DNA from: Lucinisca nassula
Taxonomy: Eukaryota; Mollusca; Bivalvia; Lucinida; Lucinidae
Direction of reading: 5' to 3'
Length of the DNA stretch: 64,000 bases
Assembly (NCBI GenBank): GCA_963580285.1
Contig: OY757013.1
Location: forward strand, 131,809,027 to 131,873,026
Shown: piece by piece, positions 1-10,047 of the stretch
Layout of the letters: each line of letters begins with the position of its first letter
Numbering within the stretch: the stretch's first letter is position 1
Position numbers and translations under genes: made by a program
The notes under the pieces: generated by a model
Database searches by the model: none
What the model was told of the DNA's origin: nothing
Seen by the model: the letters and a program-made list of their open reading frames with translations, nothing else

Positions 1-145
1 AGAACCGCCTCAATGAGATGGTTCTAACGAGTACCAACACTTAATGCGTTGAGCAAAAATAAAGAAATTAATGTATACCCCTATAAGCCCACTACTCCCC
101 TTATAAAGTGGGGTTTACATGGGAGGTAATGGCAGTTTTTACGTT
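1..145. repeat. Hairpin MITE, partial copy cut by window edge
   Basis: The window opens inside the central palindrome (AGAACCGCCTC and GATGGTTCTAACGAGTACC). It continues through the typical flank: an AT stretch, then a short hairpin around CCCC..TTATAAAGTGGGG. The left half lies outside the window. It abuts the next copy at 146. Confidence 0.8.
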
Positions 146-418
146 CATTGCGAAAACACATCCGTCTGACTTAGTGCATTCTTTCATATGCCCAACATGA
201 CTACTTTTACGATGAAAATTTGTGATATTTCTTTCTTATTTTTACTCTAAACATATGTTGTAGGTGCTCATTAGAACCGCCTCAATGGGGCGGTTCTAAC
301 GAGTACCCACAACCTATGTCTAGGAGCAGAAATAAGCAATATAATGTGTACCCCTGTAAACACCAATTTCTCTATATTAAGTGGGGTTAAGAGGGTTTCA
401 CGGACTTGTTCACATGCT
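146..418. repeat. Hairpin MITE, subfamily B
   Basis: Begins CATTGCGAAAACACATCCG, which matches the family end CATNACGNNAACACNCC, and ends near GGACTTGTTCACATGCTG. The central palindrome at about 250-325 pairs ATATGTTGTAGGTGCTCATT with its complement around a GCCTC/GGGGCGG core. A second small hairpin follows at 347-375. No coding capacity. Confidence 0.8.
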
Positions 419-1125
419 GTCAAGACCACTGGTCGACTGGAAACAAAAGTGTTCCTTATAAACGTTTTTTCGAAAGGCGCAGTGTTGGTCAATCGAGAAG
501 TATGGTGGAAAAAACCGGTGTATCCTGAAAAAAAAACCCACTAATCTTAGATGAGCCGATGCCGGAACTCAAATCAAGGCCACAGCAGTAATAAGGACAG
601 AAAGACATGCCGTTGCACAAAATAGTTCCCAGGCGCACTCAGGGTTGCCTATACACCTACTTGCAGTGAAAGTCTTTTTGGTTGGAAAACTTTCATAGAG
701 CAGATACAATCATCGAGCGTTTGATAAAGAAAGAAAGAAAGAAAAGAAAAACACTTACATAGTCTACATGTAACTCTATAATTAAAATTATTTTTGAACT
801 TAATTTATTTTATTGATGTCGGGAAAACCGGGCGTTACGTTCCGCCCTGTCATCGAATAATGGCGTCGACGTAGTTAGAACAAAATAACAAGTAGTGTAA
901 CTTTTGGCAGTCACTACGAAATAATTAGGCACCCAGAGCGTCAAGATTTTTCTAAATCCCCGCTTATGTGATAACCGCAGTCACAATCATCACTTTAACC
1001 CATCGAATACTAGTGGACTCTTCCTTTTCTATATGTTGGACAAGTCCATTTGTCAGATAAGGGGTGGTAGGCCTAGTTTTTGTTTGTTTTTATTCTATTT
1101 TGATGGAAAATACTATTAGCAAATA
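419..1125. other. Unassigned intergenic DNA
   Basis: No supported gene or repeat seen. There is a short (GAAA)n tract near 727-752. The remainder is AT-rich unique-looking sequence. Confidence 0.5.
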
Positions 1126-1195
1126 GTACAGGCCCTGATCAGACGCCGCATTCTGCGGCGTCTGATCTGGGCCTGCACTGTTTGCCAAGGTAACC
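1126..1195. repeat. Family F MITE fragment (palindromic core)
   Basis: Contains the palindrome CCTGATCAGACGCCGC / GCGGCGTCTGATCTGGGC followed by CTGCACTGTTTGCC. The same core recurs at 10795, 42280, 46270 and 59070. Only the core is recognisable here. Confidence 0.75.
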
Positions 1196-1275
1196 CAGGA
1201 CTCATGCTCGGTCTCATATTCATATATATACCTATTTGCACCCCCTTTAATAGCAACTGAATAAGCCAAAGTAAA

Positions 1276-1542
1276 CACTGCGAAAACACGCATATTTAAA
1301 TGCATTGTAAACTTTACCGCTGAAAAAAAAACCACGAAAATTTATGTAAAATTTTGATATTTTTCTTATTTCGGCTCAAAATATAGATTTTTTCTACTCG
1401 TTAGAACCGCCTCATCGAGGAGGTTCTAACGAGTACCAATGATATACATTTAAGAGATGAAATCAGAAAATGTAAACCCCAGTTTTACTATATAAAAGTG
1501 CGGTTCTAGGCGGTCAGAATTAAATAGGCGTTTTAGCACACG
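1276..1542 (-). repeat. Hairpin MITE, subfamily A
   Basis: Left end CACTGCGAAAACACGC and right end TAGGCGTTTTAGCAC are the family ends in diverged form. The central palindrome is at 1375-1445 (TACTCGTTAGAACCGCCTC / GAGGAGGTTCTAACGAGTA). The small hairpin with ACCCCAGTTTTACTATATAA is at 1471-1507. Orientation is opposite to the copy at 19723. Confidence 0.8.
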
Positions 1543-1578
1543 GGTGTGCTTTCGTAAAGGAGAACAAAATTATACATT

Positions 1579-2493
1579 ATCATCAGAGCCAAACAATGGT
1601 TAGTTACTTTTAACCCGAGCAAAACAGAAGCTATGTTGTTTACCCTGGAAACAGGTATAGAGGTCCCAAATTTAAGTTTTGATAATGTCCCAGTTCAATT
1701 TGTGACTCACCACAGACATCTTGGTATAACCTTATCAAGTAATGCTAAATGGCACCAACACATAGATACTTTTAGTTCTTCAGCTTCTAAAATATTAGGT
1801 GTTATGAGACGATTGAAATATACGCTTAGCAGAAAAGCTTTAAATCAAGTATATATATCCTTTTTAAGGCCAGTTCTTGAATATGCTTCTGTTGTATGGG
1901 ATAGCTGTACCGGATATGAAAAAGACTTATTAGAAAAAATTCCACACGAAGCTGCTCGAATTGTAACTGGCTTAACTCGTTCAGTTTCAATTCACAACTT
2001 ATATAAAGAAATAGGTTGGTTATCTTTAAATGACCGTCGCACCTATCAGAAATATATATTAATATTTAAAGTAAAAAATGGAATTTCTCCAGATTATTTC
2101 CTAAACTTGTTCCCTCCGATCGTTGGAACGCAAACAACATATGCTCTAAGAAATGCTCGGGATTTTCAAATTTTAAGCCAAAGGACTGCAATTTTTTCTA
2201 ACTCATTTGCACCATCAGCTATTTCTCTTTGGAATGCACTACCTGATAACTTTCGTAATTGTACATCTGTTTCGTCTTTTAAAAAACTAATCTTATCCAA
2301 TTTATTTGTAGTTAATACAGTTCCAAACCACTATATACACGGTAACAGAAGACTCTCAATAATACATGCCAGAATTAGAAACAGATGTAGTAATTTAAAC
2401 TCCGATCTCTTCGCTAACCATCTCATTGAAAACGCCGCATGTATTTGTGGCTATGCGCGAGAGGACGCAGATCATTATTTCTTTCAGTGTCCC
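1579..2493 (+). pseudogene. LINE-B reverse transcriptase, 5'-truncated part, interrupted at 2493
   Basis: C-terminal half of a jockey/CR1-like LINE reverse transcriptase. It enters at about the WLVTFNPSKTEAMLFT motif, the end of the RT palm after the missing YADD box. It continues through the thumb region (LGITLSSNAKWHQHID, then RPVLEYASVVWD) to a Cys/His tail (CICGYAREDADHYFFQCP). The ORF is open from 1579 to the insertion point. After codon CCC (2491-2493) the frame passes into LINE-A sequence and stops at 2563-2565. Its true continuation is 9496-9660, in the same frame. The copy is 5'-truncated, as is usual for LINEs. Family naming (jockey/CR1 group) is by eye. Confidence 0.88.
2427..2493 (+). 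repeat. 67-bp target-site duplication, left copy
   Basis: Positions 2427-2493 are identical base for base to 9429-9495. The neighbouring bases differ on both sides (T versus C before, T versus A after). It encodes the Cys/His motif of LINE-B and marks the 5' junction of LINE-A. Confidence 0.93.
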
Positions 2494-2673
2494 TTTGGAG
2501 AGTTATCAGACCTGAAGCATGGTGACACGTTTCGCGACACCGGAGAGAGTTTAAAACTGTTTTGAAATTATAGAGATATTTATACGTGGTATTGCTGGAC
2601 TGAAATAGTCTTAAATTGTTACTATGTGTCTGTGAAAAGTGATTGTGACGTGAGTACTGACAAATATTGAACC

Positions 2674-3939
2674 ATGTTCGAGAATTTTAGAAATAGATTT
2701 GCCACGGGTGGCCACGTCAACATGGAGCGAGGTCGTCATGGGTTTTCGGTGCTAAGTGAAATAGATGAAGAAGGGTTTGAAATGGTTTCACGAAGTAGGA
2801 AGAGGCAACGCAGATCAACAGGGTCGTCCGGAGGAACACCCCAGCCCCCTAAACCACCGCGTTTTACGGGAACACAGCTTGAAATCTCGAAATTGTCAAA
2901 AAACCAGTTCAAGGATTTGTCCACGGACGATAAATTAGTGTCATTGTTTGAACTTATGTCATGTGTCGAAACACAACAGGTAACATTGAATGAAGTGGTA
3001 GATACAGTTGACCTTCTAGGGGTAGAGTTATGTAAGACCAATGACAGAGTGAAGCTGCTCGAATACAGAAGTATAGATATAGAAACTAGGCATCGGAGGC
3101 ATAATCTTATCTTTCGAGGTTTCCAAGAAACGAACACTGAGGAGAACTGTGAGGAACTAGTTAAGAACATGTTAGCTGATAAACTAAACCTTGACTCAAT
3201 AAATATGTATATTCATAGAGCGCATAGGCTGGGTACCCTCAAAAGAATGAGATTCAGGAATGCAACAAACAGAAATAAACCTAGACCAATAATTGCTTCT
3301 TTCCGTGACTATAAAGACACTGAAATCATCTTGGAAAATGCCTATAGGCTACAAGGCAGTAATATGGGTATACATAGAGACTACCCGAAAGAAATCGTCG
3401 ATGCTAGAAACGAACTTTGGCCGAAATATAAATCTGAGAAAGAAAAAAATTCTAGAGCCAAAGTATCAATCAGATTCCCAGCCAAACTAGTTGTAAACGG
3501 GAAAGTGGTCTGTGATAAATTCCCGGATTGGTACGAAGTTTTAAGAGGATCAAGAACAAACACGCACAGCAAAGACAGAGAAATAAGGAGACAGACCGAA
3601 AGAGAGAGGGTTACTGAAAATAACCGAGGCGACGAGAATAGTAACTTGGATACCGCCAGCATTCCAGATGATGAGCAATCCGATGGTAAATCCGGTAACT
3701 CAGACCCGGGCCCGGACGAAGAACAGAGACCAGATCAGGAAATGGAGACCGGGGGTGAAGCTGATTCAGGCACCGGCGAACTGCAGGTTGAACCGGTTTC
3801 TGCACCTACGACGCGTAGCACAACGTTAGATGAGGGAGACGACCGTGTAACAAACTATGACGAAGCCATGAACAGACTGTCTAACATGGCAGACAGGGGT
3901 GGGCCGATAGTGAGGGAAAACCCCGGTGATAAATATTAG
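2674..3939 (+). CDS. LINE-A ORF1, L1 ORF1p-like RNA-binding protein
   Basis: 421 aa from ATG 2674. Residues about 1-75 are basic and Ser/Gly/Pro-rich. About 95-140 are helical with heptad-like leucines (MSCVETQQVTLNEVVDTVDL). About 145-285 match the L1 ORF1p (Transposase_22) core: an RRM-like part beginning RHNLIFRGFQE and the C-terminal domain with IHRDYPKEI and KYKSEKEKNSRAKV. Such proteins trimerise, coat the element RNA and have chaperone activity. The last ~120 residues are acidic and low complexity, which is unusual and may be a linker to ORF2. The stop is UAG at 3937-3939, with ORF2 in the same frame behind it. Confidence 0.88.
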   Translation: MFENFRNRFATGGHVNMERGRHGFSVLSEIDEEGFEMVSRSRKRQRRSTGSSGGTPQPPKPPRFTGTQLEISKLSKNQFKDLSTDDKLVSLFELMSCVETQQVTLNEVVDTVDLLGVELCKTNDRVKLLEYRSIDIETRHRRHNLIFRGFQETNTEENCEELVKNMLADKLNLDSINMYIHRAHRLGTLKRMRFRNATNRNKPRPIIASFRDYKDTEIILENAYRLQGSNMGIHRDYPKEIVDARNELWPKYKSEKEKNSRAKVSIRFPAKLVVNGKVVCDKFPDWYEVLRGSRTNTHSKDREIRRQTERERVTENNRGDENSNLDTASIPDDEQSDGKSGNSDPGPDEEQRPDQEMETGGEADSGTGELQVEPVSAPTTRSTTLDEGDDRVTNYDEAMNRLSNMADRGGPIVRENPGDKY

Positions 3940-3974
3940 GTCAAAAGGGGGTTAATTGACACTCAAAGAGTGTT
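3937..3974 (+). promoter_or_regulatory. In-frame UAG between ORF1 and ORF2 with downstream hairpin
   Basis: The codon after TAT is TAG (3937-3939). The frame then stays open through GTC AAA AGG GGG TTA ATT GAC into ORF2. Nineteen bases after the stop, ACACTC (3959-3964) pairs with GAGTGT (3968-3973) around an AAA loop. A weaker GTCAA/TTGAC pairing lies at 3940-3960. No in-frame ATG occurs until 4393. This layout resembles stop-codon readthrough or reinitiation signals; that function is inference. Confidence 0.5.
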
Positions 3975-6900
3975 CGATAGCCAACCTAATAAACATTCAA
4001 AGACGTTAACTAATGATTTCTCACCCACACAGAACTTGAGAACCTATAACCCTGACCAACATTCTGACACTTTGAACACTGACTCTGAACATAGTAACCC
4101 CGACCAGGGTAGATCCGCATACACAGAACGTTCAAATTCTAGGGCCAATAAATTGAAAATCGGTAGTCTTAATGTATGCGGCCTAAAACGCCGAATTTTA
4201 TACCCTGATTTTGCTAAGCTAGTTGAAAATTTTGATATTTTGTCAGTTAGTGAAACAAAGTTAGATGAATACGATGTAATTTCCAGCGAGGGGTTCACTT
4301 TCATTAACCAACCCCGAAAACAAAATTACATAAGGAAAAGCGGGGGGATAGGTTTTTTGATACGCGATGGTATTAGGCAGTTTATTAAACCAATGAGCTC
4401 TGAAACAGAATACATTTCATGGGTAAAAATATCAAAGCAACTTCTTAAAATCGAGCAAGATCTGGTACTTGGTGCAGTTTATATACCACCACAACAGTCC
4501 CGTTTCTTTAGTGAAGATGAATTTGAACTTTTTGAGCAGGAAATTACATCAGTGATGAGTGACTATGAATATGTTTGTATAACGGGTGATTTTAATGCTC
4601 AGACCGGAGATTTAACTGATTATACGGAGGCTGACAATTTTTTAGCTGAGCAGTTCGATTTTGACCAAGATACTATGGAACATTTTAACCAAAGGAATCC
4701 TCTTGAGAAATATAATATACAAGTGGCTAGAATCTCGCAGGATAAAAAGAAAAATAATAGTGGTTTCCGTCTCATTGATCTATGCAAAAACAACAACCTG
4801 TACATTTTAAACGGACGATGCGGCCAAGATAGGAACGTAGGGGCATTGACCTTTCGTAACGTATCACTTATTGATTATACATTGGCATCTGCCTGTATTT
4901 TTGAATATTTGCAGGATTTCTCCATAAACGAGGTTGATAGTTTATTTTCCGATGGCCACGCCCTACTCACCTTAGAACTGGGTACTTTAGATAGAAACAT
5001 CAATGTGCAATGTAAACGCCACAGCGAAAATACGCTTAAGCCATATATAAAGCCACAAGAATACGAGTATTTTATAGAAAACTTTGAACAGGCCCCGGTC
5101 GAACAAATCCTGCAACACATACAATCGGGTCGAAACACAGAGACAACAAAAGATACAGTAAACCAAATCGCTTCACAAATATGCAACGAGTTTAAAATGT
5201 GTGCTAAAAAGATCTCAGATGTAAGACGGCATGTACATAAAAGTACAAACAATAAAGACCGTCCCTGGTTCGGACCGCAGTGCAAGAATGCGCGTACGAA
5301 ATATTATCTTGCTAGACGTAAACACAACCGTAACAAAACATCCGCTAACAAACATGAATTATCTATGGCAAGCCGTTCGTACAAAAAAATCATGAATACC
5401 CACATTAGCAAATACAAAAGATTACAACAAAATAAGCTTCGTAAAATGCAAAAATATCAGCCTAAAGAATACTGGAAGTTTCTCAACAGTCTCAGAAATA
5501 AGAAACAAGCCGATATGCCCACACTTGACCAATTTTATGATCATTTTTCCGATATTTACTCTTCCAATGACGATTCAGTGGACGACCTGGCCCCCCATAT
5601 CCCCACAAATGTTTCACAGCAACCCCACAACGAATACCTCAACCAACCCTTCAGTCGCGACGAAATTAGTAAATGTATACGTAAACTGAAAAACTCGAAA
5701 AGCCCCGGTAAAGACGAAATCCTAAATGAGTATTTAAAATTAACAGAAGATAAAATGCTCCCAGTATACGAACAGTTCTTTAACCTCATATTAGATACAG
5801 GATATTTACCTGACCAGTGGTTAGAAGGAAGAATAAAACCCATATATAAACACAAAGGAGACATCCATGACCCGAACAACTATCGCCCTATCACGTTATT
5901 AAGTTGCATGGGAAAATTGTTCACTGCCGTCCTGAACGAAAGACTTACAAACTATCTCGAGGAAAATGACATTCTTAAGGAGAACCAGGCTGGCTTTAGA
6001 AAAAACTACTCGACCATAGACCACACATTTACATTATATTCAATAATAGAACTTTTAAAGCATGAAAATAAAAAACTATTCTGCTGTTTTGTAGACTTCT
6101 CCAAAGCCTTTGACTCGGTATGGCGAGCGGGGCTCTGGAGAAAACTTATGTATAATGAAATTAATGGCAACTTTTTACGGATATTGCAAAATATGTACCT
6201 TAATATAAAATCCTGTGTAACGGTCGAAGGAGAAGATTCACCCTTCTTTTTCAGTAACCGCGGGGTGAGACAAGGGGATAATATCTCACCCGTATTATTC
6301 TCCCTGTTTTTGAATGACCTAGACGATTATTTCTCAGAAGCAGGCATAGCAGTAGACTGTGATACCGATATAATGTACACATATCTTAAAATATGTGTGC
6401 TTCTCTACGCTGATGACACTGTGATCCTTGCGGATAGTGCGGAAGAACTTCAAAATAGCCTAAATATCTTTTCACAGTATTGTAAGGAATGGCAACTCGA
6501 CATTAACAAAAACAAAACCAAGATAGTTATTTTCGGATCTCGCAAAGTAAACCAGTTCTCGTTCCAACTTGATAACACCATTCTGGAAATAACTGACAAC
6601 TACAAGTATTTAGGGTTATTCTTCTCGAAATCCAGAAGTTTCCTAAACGCTCGTAAACACGTAGTAGAACAGGCCAAAAAGGCGATGCATCTGTTACTTA
6701 TGCGCATTAAAAACCTATATCTACCTGTCGACCTCCAACTCAAACTTTTCGACCAAACAATAACACCTATATTAACATATGGAATTGAGGTCTATGGATA
6801 CGAAAATTGTGGACTACTTGAAACAATACAAACAAAATTTCTGCGGAACATAATCCATGCGCGGAAAAGCACGCCCCTTTACATGTTATATGGAGAACTT

Positions 6901-7566
6901 GGCAGATACCCGCTCGATATAACAATCAAATGTCGCATGGTTAACTACTGGACTCGGCTCCTAAGGCAAGGAACATCCAAATTGTCATTTCTAATGTACC
7001 ATAAATTGAGAACAACGCCGGAAATAAATTCTAAATGGATAAGCAAAATCAAAAACATCTTTGACGAAATCGGCCGACCAGATATCTGGTTATCGGAATC
7101 ACCAAGTTCTAATTGTGCTTGTATAGTAAAACAATCATTGATGGACCAATACCTACAAGTTTGGGCGGCAAATTTAGATAAATCTTCGAAAGGAATTAAT
7201 TACCGTATTTTTAAAGAAAACATCCACTTAGAACAATATTTGACTAAACTCCCTGTAAACATGTACTTAAATTTAGCAAAACTACGAACTGGTAACCATC
7301 GCTTCCCATGTGAACGAGGCAGATGGTTAGGAATAGAGCTTGAAGACCGTAAATGTACATTATGTAACCTACAAGATACCGGAGACGAATACCATTACTG
7401 TCTAGTTTGTCCATATTTTCATGAAGAACGACAAAAATATGTCTCTAGATACTACTTTACACGTTCAAACATTTTGAAATTTAAAGAACTAATGAACTGC
7501 AGCTCAGAATCTAAACTAAAACAATTAGCATTATTTGCAAAAATTCTCGTTAGTACGGTGCAATAA
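3970..7566 (+). CDS. LINE-A ORF2, APE endonuclease and reverse transcriptase
   Basis: About 1198 aa if counted from GTG 3970; the true start is unclear. Residue numbers follow that start. The exonuclease-endonuclease-phosphatase domain spans about 62-335: LKIGSLNVCG at 62, SVSETKLDE, GDFNAQTG at 206, SDGHALL at 327. It nicks the target. The reverse transcriptase spans about 560-900: RPITLLSCMGKLF at 638, VDFSKAFDSV at 708, GVRQGDNISP near 765, and the catalytic YADDTVIL at 813. A Cys/His motif (CTLCNLQDTGDEYHYCLVC) starts at 1129. There are no internal stops. The first ATG (4393, residue 142) falls inside the endonuclease domain, so an AUG-initiated separate ORF2 would be defective. Fusion to ORF1 by UAG readthrough, or non-AUG initiation, is implied. 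Confidence 0.9.
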   Translation: MFDSQPNKHSKTLTNDFSPTQNLRTYNPDQHSDTLNTDSEHSNPDQGRSAYTERSNSRANKLKIGSLNVCGLKRRILYPDFAKLVENFDILSVSETKLDEYDVISSEGFTFINQPRKQNYIRKSGGIGFLIRDGIRQFIKPMSSETEYISWVKISKQLLKIEQDLVLGAVYIPPQQSRFFSEDEFELFEQEITSVMSDYEYVCITGDFNAQTGDLTDYTEADNFLAEQFDFDQDTMEHFNQRNPLEKYNIQVARISQDKKKNNSGFRLIDLCKNNNLYILNGRCGQDRNVGALTFRNVSLIDYTLASACIFEYLQDFSINEVDSLFSDGHALLTLELGTLDRNINVQCKRHSENTLKPYIKPQEYEYFIENFEQAPVEQILQHIQSGRNTETTKDTVNQIASQICNEFKMCAKKISDVRRHVHKSTNNKDRPWFGPQCKNARTKYYLARRKHNRNKTSANKHELSMASRSYKKIMNTHISKYKRLQQNKLRKMQKYQPKEYWKFLNSLRNKKQADMPTLDQFYDHFSDIYSSNDDSVDDLAPHIPTNVSQQPHNEYLNQPFSRDEISKCIRKLKNSKSPGKDEILNEYLKLTEDKMLPVYEQFFNLILDTGYLPDQWLEGRIKPIYKHKGDIHDPNNYRPITLLSCMGKLFTAVLNERLTNYLEENDILKENQAGFRKNYSTIDHTFTLYSIIELLKHENKKLFCCFVDFSKAFDSVWRAGLWRKLMYNEINGNFLRILQNMYLNIKSCVTVEGEDSPFFFSNRGVRQGDNISPVLFSLFLNDLDDYFSEAGIAVDCDTDIMYTYLKICVLLYADDTVILADSAEELQNSLNIFSQYCKEWQLDINKNKTKIVIFGSRKVNQFSFQLDNTILEITDNYKYLGLFFSKSRSFLNARKHVVEQAKKAMHLLLMRIKNLYLPVDLQLKLFDQTITPILTYGIEVYGYENCGLLETIQTKFLRNIIHARKSTPLYMLYGELGRYPLDITIKCRMVNYWTRLLRQGTSKLSFLMYHKLRTTPEINSKWISKIKNIFDEIGRPDIWLSESPSSNCACIVKQSLMDQYLQVWAANLDKSSKGINYRIFKENIHLEQYLTKLPVNMYLNLAKLRTGNHRFPCERGRWLGIELEDRKCTLCNLQDTGDEYHYCLVCPYFHEERQKYVSRYYFTRSNILKFKELMNCSSESKLKQLALFAKILVSTVQ

Positions 7567-7589
7567 CAGTACCAAGATACCGAGCTCTA

Positions 7590-7620
<31 letters not shown>

Positions 7621-8403
7621 AACCGTGTGGAAACATCTGTTTCATTCATTATAAAGTATTTTATTTATTTATTTATTTATTTACTTACTTATTTATTTAT
7701 TCTTCACCTATTATAAGTAAATCTATCGACTTGTCTATTTACCATGAACTCATTTTAACCCGGCTCCCATGTTCAAGGTCTAATCACCGAAACACTGTTA
7801 AAGAGGTCACAAAAACCACTCGGTATATGTTAACAACATTAATAAGATTACTTACCTCTTTAGGCCTCGAAACAGGCTGACAGCTTGATTAATGCTGGTA
7901 TATGAAGCCAAATAATCCAAATCTTTTATAAGAAACAAAATTCCAAGCCACGGTTAACATCTTTAAAACGGTTTGAATTTAATATCCGACTGCGATGAAA
8001 ATGAATCAAGTATTGCCTGTTGGTCATTTTAGCCACTTATTTCACGAGCGAAACCAAAACATATCATTCCAAAAATAGATTATACATCAACAGATCAATA
8101 TTGGAAAAACCGCTATTTTATTTGACACTTTAGATTATTTGAGCCGCGACTAGGCAAAATATACCTGCAGCGACAACAATAATGGATTTGAGGTAAAATT
8201 GGAATTTGCGCCTCACAATAACCGGTACTTTTAACACTGCTTGACAGAAGTGCGCTGACAATTTGTCATATTTTGATGACAGGTTTTCGGGAGTACTATC
8301 TGTCAAATTTAAAGTCAATATACAAGTAATCTAAAACAGCTACGCCCGAGACTACAGGTTTTAAAATGAGTTGCATTTAATGACAAGTTGATAGACTTGT
8401 TTT
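7567..8403 (+). other. LINE-A 3' region with T-tract and TTTA microsatellite
   Basis: Non-coding. T27 at 7590-7616 starts only 24 bp after the ORF2 stop, and a (TTAT)n tract follows at about 7657-7700. A poly(T) on the element's sense strand is the reverse of a LINE tail, so it may be the poly(A) end of a minus-strand insertion. I could not find that insertion's other boundary. Confidence 0.5.
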
Positions 8404-8603
8404 AACCCTTGTCTTGCTGAATGTTCATTTAAACCGCACCCGTTTCTGTCTATCAACCAATCAAACGTGATATAATTCATTGCTACAGGTTCATGAGCAG
8501 AGTGTCAGACAGGGTATATCCTGGTCGGATGGCCGAAGACGTCTGATCTGGATCTACACTGTCTGCAAAGATAGGAGTTGTTGCGAACAGCAAGATAGGG
8601 GTT
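8404..8603. repeat. Family F MITE, full length, inside LINE-A 3' region
   Basis: Ends AACCCTTGTCTTGCTG (8404) and CAGCAAGATAGGGGTT (8603) are inverted repeats of each other. The interior has CAACCAATCAAACGTGATAT and TGATCTGGATCTACACTGTC. The copy at 61869 shares its first ~130 bp. About 200 bp, non-coding. Confidence 0.8.
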
Positions 8604-9120
8604 ATTTTACCTTAAAATGTGCATGATGTCCGAGGAAGCAAAAACGTGAACAGTTCTAGACTTTCTTTGCTGTCGCAGGAGCGTGCGAAGATTGCCCCGA
8701 TGAGACTGCGCAAGTCGTTGCGCAGTGTCACTGGTGGCTCCGCAGCACTTACCTTGGCATCTCGACGCCTGTGTATTGCATATCCCAGTGAACCCCAACT
8801 CACACAGAGAAAAGTGGGGTTTACGGGGACGTAATTTGTCGTACTTATTTCGGCTCTAGGATTGGTGGTTCAGAGCTACGACTCCCAACTATTAGAACTC
8901 CCACCGATGCGGAGAACATATGTGAGACAACAATCTCTGTAACGTAAGGCCGGCTAACGGAAATTTGGTATTACTAGATAACGACTTTTGGATACGGGCT
9001 GGGGCTAGTGATAGTTATCTGATTAGCACTGGCCCTTCCCCGGATGACCCTGAGAATACCTGAACCTAGGCTCGAACCACAGATTTTGTTTAACAAGCAT
9101 ATTTATTATTATTATTATTA

Positions 9121-9166
<46 letters not shown>

Positions 9167-9428
9167 TTGTACTAATCACTGCCCCGATTGACCCCCACCA
9201 ATACGAACCATATCTTTCCTTTTGGATCAGACGCTTGTCTATAATAAGCAAATGTCTGATCCGAAAGAAAAGAAACTACAAATTCAGAATGCCAAATATT
9301 TAACACAATATATCACTAAAAACTGTTGATCACTATGCTTCATTTTATATGTTGAACATGTTATTATTGTCCATATGTCATTGTATGACCTGGATTGAAA
9401 ATAAAGGAATTGTACTGTACTGTACTAC
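8604..9428 (+). other. LINE-A 3' end region with ATT microsatellite and tail
   Basis: Non-coding. An interrupted (ATT)n repeat runs about 9103-9168. The region ends AATAAAGGAATTGTACTG followed by GTACT units, the probable priming tail of the element. Confidence 0.6.
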
Positions 9429-9660
9429 TGAAAACGCCGCATGTATTTGTGGCTATGCGCGAGAGGACGCAGATCATTATTTCTTTCAGTGTCCCAATTT
9501 TTCAAATGATCGTCGGACTCTTTTTGAGGCAACACGTGCATTTCATCCTCTCAGCTGCAATACTTTATTGTTTGGTAAAGATGAATTGTCTAGCGAAGAA
9601 ATCCAGCATTTATTTAATTTAGTACATCTCTATATTAAGAATACAGGTCGGTTTGATTGA
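9429..9660 (+). pseudogene. LINE-B reverse transcriptase, C-terminal remainder
   Basis: 9429-9495 is the right copy of the 67-bp duplication. 9496-9660 then continues LINE-B in frame (NFSNDRRTLFEATRAFHP, later EEIQHLFNLVHLY) to TGA at 9658-9660. Upstream bases in this frame belong to LINE-A. LINE-B's 3' UTR follows to about 10047 and ends near GCAATAAAATATGTTTAAAC. A very similar end (AATATGTTTAAACT) closes the second LINE-B copy near 49895. Confidence 0.88.
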
Positions 9661-9758
9661 AGCTGATGTAGTCCCTACACATGTAACATGGTTTTGTGAT
9701 GTATTATGTCATTGTAAAATTGCAAATTGTTTGACAATTGATGAATGTGCTCGGTAGA

Positions 9759-9760
<2 letters not shown>

Positions 9761-9832
<72 letters not shown>

Positions 9833-9844
9833 CCTCTCTCTCTT
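9761..9844. repeat. (TC)n microsatellite in LINE-B 3' UTR
   Basis: About 84 bp of almost pure TC repeat, with a few CCC interruptions near 9830. Confidence 0.98.
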
Positions 9845-10047
9845 AAAGCACTTTTATATCACTCTTCTGCTACCACAATTAATACTCTTGTTGTTTATTT
9901 GTCTTGAAGCATTGTGTCATAGCCATCATCAAAATTTGTAAATGAATTGTGTATGCGGGGAGGGCCGTAACTACTGTTGCTAGAACTTGTGGCCCAACCC
10001 ACTTGCTTGTTTCATTGTAAATGAAAAGCAATAAAATATGTTTAAAC

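Larger units (their letters stand above)
2494..9428 (+). mobile_element. LINE-A, 6.9-kb two-ORF non-LTR retrotransposon
   Basis: The 6935 bp between the two 67-bp duplicates. Order: ~180-bp 5' UTR, ORF1 (2674-3939), ORF2 (3970-7566), then a 1.86-kb 3' region ending AATAAAGGAATTGTACTG with about three GTACT units. A short tandem tail instead of poly(A) is typical of several non-LTR clades. The 3' region carries a family F MITE (8404-8603), a T27 tract and TTAT/ATT microsatellites, so part of it may be secondary insertion. Both ORFs are uninterrupted, so the copy may be young. Clade not determined: ORF1 is L1-like, ORF2 is a generic APE-endonuclease LINE. Confidence 0.88.

Noticed and set aside
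2736..3170. Minus-strand ORF opposite LINE-A ORF1
   Set aside because: Shadow frame; no motif, and the plus-strand protein matches the L1 ORF1p pattern.
4393..7566. ORF2 starting at its first ATG (4393)
   Set aside because: This would remove the first half of the endonuclease domain, including the LKIGSLNVCG motif, so it is unlikely as the main product.
9738..9941. Leu/Ser repeat protein
   Set aside because: Translation of the (TC)n microsatellite.
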